Source: Portulaca oleracea (Eukaryota; Streptophyta; Magnoliopsida; Caryophyllales; Portulacaceae). Taken from it: a stretch of 64,000 nt of DNA. The stretch is from NCBI GenBank assembly GCA_029582165.1, contig CM055877.1, positions 30,029,241 to 30,093,240 of the forward strand, read 5' to 3'. The stretch's first letter is position 1. Each line of letters begins with the position of its first letter. Shown here piece by piece: positions 47,840 to 58,079 of this stretch. Under the pieces are notes generated by a model, which made no database searches, was not told the DNA's origin, and was given only the letters and a program-made list of their open reading frames with translations. The position numbers and the translations under genes are program-made.

Positions 47840-50784
47840 TCCCCCCCCAAGTTGCGAAGAGTTTGCCCTCAAACTTGGTAGCTCGTCTCCTTCAGCATAG
47901 TAAGGCTTCAAATCAGAAACATTGAACGTAGCACTTCCTCCATAATCATCTGAAAGTGACAGCTTGTAGGCATTGTCTCCCACCTTCTCTAACACTTCAA
48001 AAGGACCATCTGCCCTGGGAACCAACTTTCCCTTCCTCTTAGATGGAAAACGATCCTTCCTGAGATGGATCCACACGAGACCCCCAGGTTGGAAAACCAC
48101 CTTTCTTCTACTTTTGTTAGCCAAAGTTGAAGCTTTTTCATCAACTCGCTATCTTTTCTCGGACATGTTGGTGTAGCTCCTGAATCTCCTTAGCTCTTAC
48201 ACTAGCATCATGGCTGAACCTGGTTGAGGTAATTATGGGAGCAAAATCCATAGGGGTGATTGGATTCCTCCCATACACTACTTGAAATGGAGACAGACCA
48301 AATTCTTGCTAGAGCTCGGTTAAATGCAAACTCGGTGAGGAAGCAAAGTATCCCATCCCTTCTTGTCTTTGTTCACCAAGACCTCAAGATGTACCAAGAG
48401 TCTGTTGGTGACCTCCGCTTAGCCATCATTGGGGATGACATCTTGTCCGAACTTGAGTTTGCACCGAACTTCTTCCATAATGTCACCCAAAAGTGACTCA
48501 AGAACTTTGCATCACGATCGAAACCATGGATTTAGGAACTCCATGTAGCCTTACAACCTCCCGAAGTATAACTCAAAGAACTCTCACAAAGATCATAAGT
48601 AGTGTGGCATGGAATAAAGTGAGCCATCTTTGAAAAACGATCAACAACCACCAAAATAGAATCTTTACCTCTTTGGGTCCTTGGCAACCCAACAATGAAG
48701 TCCAGACTGATATCTTCCCAAGGACCTCGGGTATAGGCGATGGGGTATAAAGACCTTGTGGTAGGCTATGACTCTTCGAAAGTTGGCATATTGAACACCT
48801 TTTGACCAAGTGCTCAACGTCCTTCTGCATCCTGGGCCAGTAATAATGCTCCTTCATCATCAACGTAGTCTTCTCGATCCCAAAGTGGCCTGCCAAACTA
48901 CCTCCATGAACCTCCAAGATGAGAAGCTCACGTAGGCTAATCTTTGGGATGCACAGTTTGTTTCCCTTTAAGAGAAACCCATGCTCAATGTGGAATAAAT
49001 CTCCTTGGGGCCGCTGCTGACATGCTTCATAAATCTCCTTGAAGTCTTCATCTTCCGGATACAAGGCCTTGAGGTGCTCAAAACCAAGCACTTTTGAATC
49101 AAGGACATGCAACAAAAGGAACTTCCTTGAGAAGGCGTCAGCTCCTTTGTTCAAGTGACCGGCCTTGTGGTGGATCATGAAATGATAGGGTTGCATATAC
49201 TCAACCCATTTGGCATGGCGAGGGTTTAGTTTATGCTGGCCTTGAATGAACTTGAGGGCCTCATGATCACTATGCAAAATGAACTCATTACCAATAAGAT
49301 AATGCCTCCAATGCTCCAATGCCCGAATGATCGCATAAATCTCCTTATCATACACACTGTACTTCTTCTTGGCATCGTTTAACTTCTCGCTAAAATAAGC
49401 AATAGGCCTGCCTTCTTGAGATAAGACAGCTCCTATGCCCAACCCAGACGCATCACACTCAACATCAAATACCTTTGAGAAACTAGGCAAGGCTAACACA
49501 GGCGATGGTTAACCTTTCCTTGATAGTTTCAAAGGCCTTCATGCCGTTGGAGTCCAAGAGAAACCTTTAGCCTTCACTAACTCACATGGAGCTAGGATAG
49601 TGCTAAAGTTCCTCACAAACCTCCTATAAGGAAGCCAAACCATGGAAACTCCTCACTCTGGATGGTGGTGGGACGCCAATCTCTTATAGCTTGAATCTTC
49701 TCTTCACCCACCGAATGCCCGGCAGAGATCACGAGCCAAGGAACATAACTTTGTCGGTGAAGAATTGGCATTTCCTAAGTTTCCATAAAGCTTCTCCTCG
49801 ACGGTATCTCCATCACGACTGCAAATGCTTGACATGATCCTCCTCATTGTGGCTATAAACAAGTATGTCATCGAAGTAGACAACAACACACTTGCCTATA
49901 AGGGCCTTCAGTACCTGGTTCATCAACCTCATAAAAGTAGATGGGGCGTTAGTTAAACCAAAAGGCATAACCAACCATTCATTCAAACCTCCTTTAGTCT
50001 TGAATGCCGTTTTCCACTCATCCCCTTCGAAGATTCTGATTTGGTAGTAGCCACTCCTCAAATCAATCTTCGAGAACACTTGAGCTCCTTGAAGCTCATC
50101 CAGAAGGTCCTCAACCCTAGGTATAGGATGCCTATACTTGATGGTAATCTTGTTGATAGCACGACAATCAATGCACATTCTTTGACTCCCATCTTTCTTT
50201 GGCACTAAGAGAGCTGGTACAGCACAAAGACTTAAGCTCTCCTTTATCATCCCTTTGGCGAGAAGGTCATCTACCTGCCTTTGAATCTCTTGAGTATCAC
50301 TGGGGTTCATACGGTAAGCTGGTTTATTAGGGAGTATTGACCCATGCACGAGGTCAATCTTGTGTTGAATGTCCCTCTTGGGCGGTAAACCAGGGGGCAT
50401 CTCCTCAGGAAACACAAAGGAATAGTGTTCCAGAAGAGGGGCAAGAAGGGGGTGGTCATTTGTGGAGCTAGGCTGTGTGTTTAGGTCTATGAGAATAAGG
50501 TCCTTATGACCGTGAAACTCATGGTGTTCAGCAACCAAGAGAGTGATCAAGCTTGGATCAGTAACCAAATTCTCCTTGGGTTTTGGAAGTGGGGTAGGCT
50601 TAAGGGGTACAAGGGTAATCTTTTTGTTGTTAATGAGAAGGGTATAAGTGTTTGCCCTCCCATCATGACTCACGGATCTATCAAAAAGCCAAGTCAAGCC
50701 AAGTAAAACATGACAAGCATCCATAGTTAAAAATATCACACCAAAGAGAGTCTTGCACGCTTTACCTATTGAGAAGTTCAACAA
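47840..50784 (-). pseudogene. Copy E pol
   Basis: 50784-49813 (323 codons) is the protease C-part and reverse transcriptase with [26 protein letters not shown] and [11 protein letters not shown]. 49499-48573 (308 codons) is RNase H and the integrase zinc domain. 48124-47837 is the integrase C-terminus. Breaks at 48130-48580, 48720-48750 and 49500-49830 are dense in CAG/CTG-type changes. Confidence 0.87.
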
Positions 50785-52140
50785 ACATCTCGATCCACGT
50801 GGATGCCCTTGCCTTGATTAAGCCACCGGATGGTATAAGGAGCCGAATGAGGATGGATTGCGGCTGAGCTTGCTCACCATAGATTGTGAGGCGGCAAGTG
50901 CAACTTCCTCCATCGATAATAAAAGAGCACAACTTGCGTTTAATAGTTCACCGATAATGAAAAATATTCTCCCGTTGCTCCTGTCCTTCCTTCACAGAAG
51001 AGCTACTAAGAACTCTCCTTACCACCAACATCTCCCCTTCGTCTGGTTCCTCAACCACCTCATCATAAACTGGATCACCCAAAGGTTCATTTTCAAGCTC
51101 CTCCTCCACTCCAAATTCTGGTGCAACAAACAAGGCTGCTTGGTACTCAGCGAGAGATACCACTCGTTTGTTAGGACATTCGGACGCGATGTGTCCAAGT
51201 CCTTGGCACCGAAAACATCTCTTGTTATCAAGGGCCTTGGGTTCTGTAAAGGTAGGCCTTTGTGGGGTATAAGGTTGAGGGTTTGGAGTTGGTTTAGTAG
51301 GGGTGTATTTGGACTGGAAAGGTTGTTTTTGTGGGGTAAAGGATGGTTTAGGGAATGTGTTTGGACGTGTTTGGGGTTGGTTTCGGCTATGAACCTCCTT
51401 CCCTTTACTCCTCCTTTGCAACTCCACCTTGTGAGCCAAAGAGCTCAACTCATCAAGGGAAGTGTAAGGGTGCAACTCCACAACATTCCTCACTCTTTCA
51501 TCCAAACCAAAAAGATACCTCACAAGTATTTGAGGTTCATTCTCCTTAAGATCACACCTCCAAAGCAAGTGCTCGAACTCCTTGGTATACTCCTCTGCTT
51601 TGCCTCCTTGAACCAATCATTGGAGCTTCAAATAGTTATCCCTAAGATAACCGTTTGGAAGGAACTTGCTTGTAACTTCTCCTTCATTTTCTCGCCATGA
51701 ACGCACCTTATCCTTCCCAATGAAACTCTCTTTTTCTCGCAAATTAGTCCACCATATAGATGCATGCTTTCTCAATTTCAAAGCTATAAATTGTACCTTC
51801 TTCATCGGGAACGTCCTTAGATCAAAGACTCGTTCTACCGTTTGCATCCAATCCAAGAAAACCTCGATCAAGGTTTCCCTCGAACTCGGGTATATCCACC
51901 TCAAATCAAGCCTTCCTCCTTAGGTGAACGTCTCTCTCTTGTCACGATAATCTCCATATCATCATCTCCAAACGGATTCCCCAATTCAGAAGCACCTCCA
52001 TCTGAACCCTTAAGCTCTTGGTTCCTCAAGTACATATAGTGCCTGAGTTGAGCTGTAAGGAATTCAACTCGTTTCGCCAGCTCTTCTTTCTCCCTTAGAA
52101 CATCTTCCGGACTTTGAGGTTGAACTTGACTGGAAGACAT
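50785..52140 (-). pseudogene. Copy E gag and protease
   Basis: The ATG at 52140 starts gag. Frames break at about 51905 and 51617, within a patch of CAG/CTG-type differences. 51616-50948 (222 codons) carries the gag C-half, the CFRCQGLGHIASEC knuckle and the acidic linker. The protease site region (50850-50940) is also altered. Confidence 0.86.
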
Positions 52141-52220
52141 AGCTTCGGTTTCTTCTTACTTCACACCAAATGAATCAAAACAAACTCACCAAGATGGTAA
52201 GCTAGCTCTGATACCAATTA

Positions 52221-53253
52221 TGATGTATATAAGCTCGCTAAATACAGAGAATTTCAACAAGCTTATAACACCACAAGGACACCAATCTCTCGAACGGTAA
52301 ATAACAACAATACTATGATGCAATAAGCATCAAGAAGCGAAAAACAAATGAAGGAAAAGGATAGAGACAAGTATTTCCTCACTTGTTACAGTACTTAAAC
52401 ACCTTCAAGTGAGTATAATCTGGGCAAATAAGGACCTCGTTTGTTCTGAAGTTAATCACCTTCCAAACAAGATCACAACAAGTCCACACAACACCACTAG
52501 GCTGCCAAACCTAGATACTGGAGTGGAAACGAGAGTTTGAGAAACTCACAAACGATGAAGCTCAAAGCTTTCTTTGGGTTTTGTATTTCGTAAGATATGA
52601 AATGAAGTGGCTAATACAAAGATACATATACTCGACTGAAACAAAGGAAAAAGGCAGCCAAGCAAGCAAGCAAGGAGCTCAACTAACTAGAGTGAGGTTT
52701 CCTAATCACGAAGAAACCTCCTAAACGTGGTTAGTTAAGCTAATTACAAATGATTAAAGCTAATACATGTCTTCACTATGAAGTACTCGACCATCATTGG
52801 ACCACCCATGGACGATCACAGCCCTCCACTTGGCACTTCCTCATTGGAGGATCTTAATTCACTTAGACTCCAATCCATGCAAGACAAGTGAAGAAACACA
52901 AGTGGTTTTGTTCCAAAATGGCGGGAACTCAGCAAGGACCTTCAAGAGTATATGGGAAAACAGGACCTCCTAAGGGAAGACCAAAATGCCCCGGAAAGAT
53001 CGCCAAAGTATCAAGGCTGCCCAATGTAAAGGACCTTTACCGCTGTCCAGATAAAGGACTTTACCGCAAGTCAAAATAATAGACAGCAGAACAATCGAAT
53101 GACCTTCACAGTTGAGATAGGGAGACAAGCAGCGAGGACATCACATGGGGTGAATGTCCTTGACCTCCTTCTGCACAAATGCCCTTCTTAAGTATGCCCA
53201 CCAAGTGATAACACTCCTGAATCAACTGTATTTGTGGAGGCTGATTCCCATCA
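52221..53253 (-). repeat. LTR5 of the array (outer, right)
   Basis: 1033 bp with TGATG...CATCA. It is preceded by copy E's primer binding site (52205-52216) and followed by the CCACG duplication. It is the original 5' LTR of the first insertion. Confidence 0.92.
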
Positions 53254-53340
53254 CCACGAAAATCCACTAGACTAACTCCAACAGTCTCAAGGTATACTTT
53301 GACTTTCGTCTTACTCAGACTCAGTCAAAGTGGGGGCTAA
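53254..53340 (+). other. 3' internal end and polypurine tract of the Tat-like element
   Basis: After CCACG the interrupted element resumes. AGTCAAAGTGGGGGCTAAC at about 53322-53340 is a polypurine-type tract immediately before an LTR start, as in Tat/Ogre elements. Confidence 0.65.
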
Positions 53341-54904
53341 CTGTAGACACCAAAAATAGTACCCAACAAGCACCTCGAGGATTTCGGGCTTGTTAGAGTC
53401 CTCGTGGACTTTGGACTATATAGGCACCCCATGGATTCAAATGAATCAGGCCCAAGATGCTCCCTCGTTGGTCCAGTACTTGAGGTTCTCGCCCATCCTA
53501 TACTCGGGTCCCTCGTGGATTCCATACCCAGGTGCCTCGCGGATCTCGTACCCGGGTCAAAGTCAACTCTTGATCAAGTCAAGTCAAAGTCAACTGTCAT
53601 GGTCAAATTTTGGTCAAAGTCAACTCTCGGTCAAAGTCAACTCAAGAATCTTCGCGAATTTTTCAAGAAATTGGGGTGCAATCCTCACGGATTTTTCAAG
53701 AAATTGAGGTGCAATTCTCGCGGATTTTTCAGAGTTCGAAGAGTTGGGTGTAGGTGCACTTTTAGAAATTATCAACACAAAAGTGAATCTACAAACACAC
53801 TTTTTTGGGAAGAATCCTCGCGGATTTTAGAAGAGCATCACTGCCCGGATTTGCGTGATACATCGAGAAATTTGAGTTTGATCAAGGAAATCCTCGCGGA
53901 TTTTGGAAGAGCGCCACTGCCCGGATTTGCGTGATACATCGAGAAAGTCAAATTTAATCAAGCAAATCCTCACGGATCCGCCAGGATTGGGTAAACTCTT
54001 TCTTCCATTTTGTTGGGTTTTTAGTGATTTGTAACGATGTAGTCCATATTCCCTGCCCGCTGTAATTTTTTTTATTAAGACGCTTGTTTATGTTTTTGTG
54101 TTCGTTTTGCATGCATTAATTATAAAATTGTTGTGACAACTTTGTTTCTTCGTTTTCTTCTTTTTTCTTAAAAAATCCGATGGAGTAAAGGCCGCTTCGG
54201 TGGGCGGTGTAGGAGCAACCCTCCTACACTTGTACCTTTACCCCCGAGCCTATTTTTTTGGTTCGAAGATCGAGGAGTTTTTACTTGGTTTTGTCAATTT
54301 TCATAAAATTGACTGGCGACTCCGTTTTTTTTTATATACGTTATTTCACGCATGTTAGCATATTTGATTTTATTTGAATTTATTTCCCAACCTTCTTCTT
54401 TTTGGGTGAGTAGTTGATTTGCGTAGCTTCACTGTCTAGGAATCCTCGCGGATTTCTACAATGGGCTCACTTGAGACACTCCGTGAGTCACCCGGTGGAC
54501 TGTCTTAGGTCTGACAGTGGCTTAGCCAAGCCACACAGTCATGAAATCCTCGTGGATTTTATGGCTGTGGGCTTGATTTAGGCCCTGTTCAGGCCAACCA
54601 TAGACAGACCACAGCCTAGAGCTGGCGCCCTAGTAATCCTGGACTGGAAATCCTCGCGGATTTCTGTTCTGGGTGCTTGGACCGGCTTTGGACCGGGTCA
54701 ATATGTTATGTCATCCAAAGAGAAGAAGCGTTAGAGATTTAAATTTAGTAAAATTAAATATTTTTAACTACGTGAAATAATGAAATTGGTAAAAATAATA
54801 ATTTGTGCATAAAATAATTAAACATGCACCCTAGGAAAAATAAGCAACCCTACGTCGTCTCGACACTCCGTGGGGGACTATGCCCTCCGGGCCGTGGGCC
54901 CTAC
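53341..54904 (+). repeat. Tat-like LTR region
   Basis: It starts TGTAGACACCAAAAATAG right after a polypurine tract. If it runs to CTACA at 54904, the ends TGTAG/CTACA are inverted. Alternatively the LTR ends before 54314, where TGGCGACTCCG resembles the tRNA-Arg type primer site of Tat/Ogre elements, and the rest is leader. It carries about 14 copies of the CCTCGCGGAT motif (for example near 53682, 53715, 53812, 53889, 54440, 54546 and 54648). The pol-less element matches the gag remnant at 26.3 kb in orientation. Confidence 0.6.
54293..54324 (+). other. Hairpin abutting a primer-site-like sequence
   Basis: GTCAATTTT and AAAATTGAC form a perfect 9-bp stem around CAT (54293-54313), directly followed by TGGCGACTCCG (54314-54324), similar to the start of the tRNA-Arg primer site of Tat elements. 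The continuation is T-rich instead of the usual CTGGGGA. Confidence 0.5.
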
Positions 54905-55500
54905 AGAGTGTCTGCAGTTTGATCTTCTATAGGCTTTGCAGGTTTCGTCGAAGAACTCTATAGCAGTTCTTGATCTTCATGCAGTAGAGAATGGAAGCTT
55001 TTGCAGGCCTTGATCCTTGACGCTTGGTAGCTGGAAGTCGCTTGCAGTTCGATCTTCTGTTGAAGACTTGGAGACTCGATATTAAGCTTTTGCAGACTTC
55101 TATCCTTGGCGCTTGGTAGCTGGAGATCGCTGGCAGTTTAATCTCCTGGAGCCTCTGGATGGTGACTGCTAAATCTCCGGGGTGGTTAAAAATGAAGGGG
55201 GAGGACCCCTATTTATAGGCTCTAGAGGCCTAGCCCCTAGGGTTTAAATTGGGCTTTGGGCTTGAGCCCAAGTTAATTAATTATTCCTTTAACTTTAAAT
55301 AAATAAATAATTAATATTTTCTACATCATCTTTAACACGTGTGATGATATTATTGGTCAAGATGCATTTCTATTCAAAATTTAATTAAATGGACTGCTGT
55401 AATTAATTTAACGCGTGGTAGATAATAATTGGCCGAATAAATTCAATTTTTTTCCACGTGTCAATTTTTTTAATTGTTCGACAAATTTTTGCCTACTACA
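54905..55500 (-). repeat. Right copy of the 21.7-22.7 kb LTR (partial)
   Basis: It is highly similar to 22110-22701, with TATAAATA on the minus strand at 55210-55217 and a TGTAGTAGGCAAAAATTTG start at 55500. Its left half is missing, cut by the Tat-like LTR at 54904/54905. CTCTG follows at 55501-55505. Confidence 0.8.
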
Positions 55501-55744
55501 CTCTGAAATCTAAATCTTGTAATTAAAGCATATATTGATGAAAGGGTAGGAATTAGAAACATGTTTATTACAATGAACACGTGCGAGGTTGAAGATGATG
55601 AATGTATTAATGATGATAATGGGTACAAAAACAGAGGGACAGAGCATTCTTCAACTTAATTAAGCTAATTAATCATACCCCAATCTAGGTCAGTACTCAT
55701 GATGGGAAAATAAGTAAGTCAAGTGTGTGTATTAAGTAATCAAT

Positions 55745-56004
55745 CAAAAATATAAGCAGTGGAATGAATACAGGGGAATGCAAACAACAATTACAGACAT
55801 TTGTAAACTGGACGTCAAAATGTAGCGGGAAATACCATAACAGTGTTTTTCCGGTTGGTGTTGAGATGGAGAAGAGAGACAATACAAGAAAGGATTCGAT
55901 GGAACATCATCTGCTTTAGAAGCTTTCTCTTGGATTGGTACACTGCCTTCAGATGCCATCCTACTTCCATCTTCTCGGTTGCCGCCTTCTCCTCCATTGC
56001 CATG
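55745..56004 (-). pseudogene. Possible terminal exon of an unknown host gene
   Basis: On the minus strand a TTTCAATGTCTGTGTAG acceptor-like sequence precedes an open frame that begins KHGNGGEGGNREDGSRMASEG, continues SVPIQEKASKADDVPSNP, and ends with a hydrophobic tail and TGA. The polar-to-hydrophobic change and the splice-like border fit a last exon, but no family is recognised, a longer overlapping frame also exists, and I did not find upstream exons. It could be chance. Confidence 0.25.
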
Positions 56005-57441
56005 CTTCTACACAGACATTGAAAAACAAGAGACAAGAGGTGAATTTGTGATAGCGTTTCAGCAGAAGCAACTGAAACAGAGCCACACCAGAAACCGACT
56101 CAATTTTATAATTTTCAAAACCATAAAAACAAAAAATTGCTACCTTTTTTGGCCCAAAAAAAAAAAAAACACCACGAAGGGGACTCACATTTTGATGTAA
56201 TAATTTTAAGGGTTCTATATCATGACAAATGATCAAAGGGGCGACATTATTTTTTATGTAAATATTTAGAGGGACATACTGGTCAATTTCCAATCAAAAA
56301 TAGCGCAAAGCGGTAGGTTTTATATTTAAACGTATTTAAATTGAAGTCTATAATTAACTCTAATATATACAAGTAGGTCTCTTAATATGATAAACACGCC
56401 TAAACATAAAACCCACTATTTCGTGTTTTTTTTGTTGGAATGTCTCCTAAATATTTACATCAAAAATAATAAAAATTACTGCACAATTATTTTTCATAGT
56501 ATAAGGCCTAACAATTTAACACAAAAATATGAAGCCCTTTGATCGTTTTTTCGGTTTCCAATAAGAATTCAGATACTGACACTTTTGACAAAAACTCATT
56601 AAATACAAAAGAAAGCCATGACATTGCAAAATGGGAAGTTTCCTAGCTGTTTCCACTCCCTGTCTTTGAAACTCTCTTTTGCCCAACTCAATTTTATGTT
56701 GTAAAAGAAACTAATATATTCTAGTGTAGAGTTCATAATTTCCTTTTCATTTTATTGAAAAAATTTGCTTTCATATTTGGTTATATAAACATTATATTAA
56801 AGATTATATAAACATATTAACCTTTTCTGGAGTATTCTCGCACAAAAGATTATATAAACATTATAATGAGTTTTGGCTATACTTTCATGTGAAGGTTTTA
56901 TATGTCTTGCCGTCTATTTGATTAGTGTTGAACTTATCAGCCAAGGAAAAAAAATCTTAATAAAAGGGAATATCCTTATCCTTAAGGACCTTAACTAAGT
57001 ATAAAAGAAACTATTTTGTTGTTTTTTTTTTAGAAAAAGTCCTAAGACACTGTATCATTCCATTAATATAACGGTATAGTACATATCATCTTGGACTGAG
57101 ACAAGAACGATCTCAGGCCTTTCCTCCAACCAAATTCTTTCAAAAGTTTCATATGGTTGTAGGTGAGCGAGGGAAATAACAACACTATTCCCACATCTTC
57201 GGACATGATTTCAAGAAATATAATGAAAATTACACCTCCACTCTCTAATTTGATTTTATCAAAGATAATTGCTATGTTGTTCCTACCAGTAAAGTTACTT
57301 CGTAACCTTCGGATATTTGTTGATGCAGTTTCCTTCGACTTTCCATTCCTTCTTCATCTTCCAACCAATCAACCTTTGAGACTCAAACCGCAGAAGCATG
57401 CAGCTAGTCCAGACTCACACCGCTGACCGACAATCACCCGC

Positions 57442-57491
57442 TTCACGTAGACGGAAGCAATTTGGCTTCACGTATACGGAAGCAATCTGGC
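57442..57491. repeat. 25-bp direct repeat, 2 units
   Basis: CTTCACGTAKACGGAAGCAA followed by TYTGG occurs twice head to tail. Confidence 0.8.
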
Positions 57492-57804
57492 TCACACGAT
57501 CTGCCAACCGCCACAAGAAACGTTGGGGTTTGGTTTCTTGGGTTTTCGACAGAAAAAGATAGCAGATGTTGTGAATTTTAAAGAGACTAACTTTATTGGA
57601 ATAAAACTAAAAACTAAACTCTCGATTAACAAAAGAAATAAACAAAAACGGGGCTTACTTTCAACTAGAAGGATCGATGGCAACCCTTTCAACAAGATGG
57701 AGAGGGAGTAGGCTAGGGTTTTTGGGAGAAGAGGAGAGAAGGCTAGTATTTTAGTGTTTTTTTAGTCACAAATGAATTTACTCATTTATTCTTATGCCTT
57801 ATTA

Positions 57805-58075
57805 TTTTGTGCGGTTGGTAAGATATGAAAATAGTGCGATATAGTGAAATTGTAGAAAGTGCAGTGGAGTGTGGAATTATATGGTGAAATTTTGTGAAAT
57901 GTGTGGTTAATGTAATAGGTGAGGAGAGAGAATGTGAAAAGTATAGGAGAAAAGCGATGAGTTATATTGATAAGGATTGTGGTGAAGTGTGGTATGGTAT
58001 GATAAAGTGTAGAAAAATTTTGAGTGGTATGGTGAGTTGTGATACCGCACCGCAACACCCAATAGAAACAGTGTT
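57805..58075. mobile_element. Possible hAT-like MITE
   Basis: The left TGTGCGGTTGGTAAG and the right end, read in reverse complement as TTGCGGTGCGGTATCAC, are loosely inverted. GCGGTGCGG-type ends are common in plant hAT-like MITEs. A related, oppositely biased stretch lies at 58960-59185. No 8-bp duplication was confirmed. Confidence 0.35.
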
Positions 58076-58079
58076 TTAA

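Larger units (their letters stand above)
31531..53253 (-). mobile_element. Tandem array of a CRM-like Ty3/gypsy retrotransposon from one insertion
   Basis: The 21.7-kb block starts with LTR sequence TGATGTATATAAGC and ends with GGCTGATTCCCATCA. It is flanked by CCACG on both sides (31526-31530 and 53254-53258). Inside, single LTRs are shared by neighbouring copies: LTR1-A-LTR2-B-LTR3 (truncated), an inverted part with copy C, deleted copy D, LTR4-E-LTR5. One target duplication around five internal regions means one insertion followed by unequal or template-switch recombination. RT precedes integrase, so it is Ty3/gypsy. The gag core and an integrase tail ending [11 protein letters not shown] without a chromodomain fit the CRM chromovirus clade best, but this is tentative. 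Confidence 0.9.
55501..57800. other. AT-rich region, possibly low-copy
   Basis: No LTR or LINE signature seen. It holds one possible exon (55745-56004), three copies of GATTATATAAACA-like sequence near 56780-56870, and a duplicated 25-bp unit (57442-57491). Short ORFs lack domains. Confidence 0.4.

Noticed and set aside
50858..51700. 280-codon plus-strand ORF (also 41107-41829, 240 codons, and 35906-36445)
   Set aside because: It is exactly antisense to gag of the CRM-like copies and recurs in every copy; no domain. It is a shadow of the gag codon pattern.
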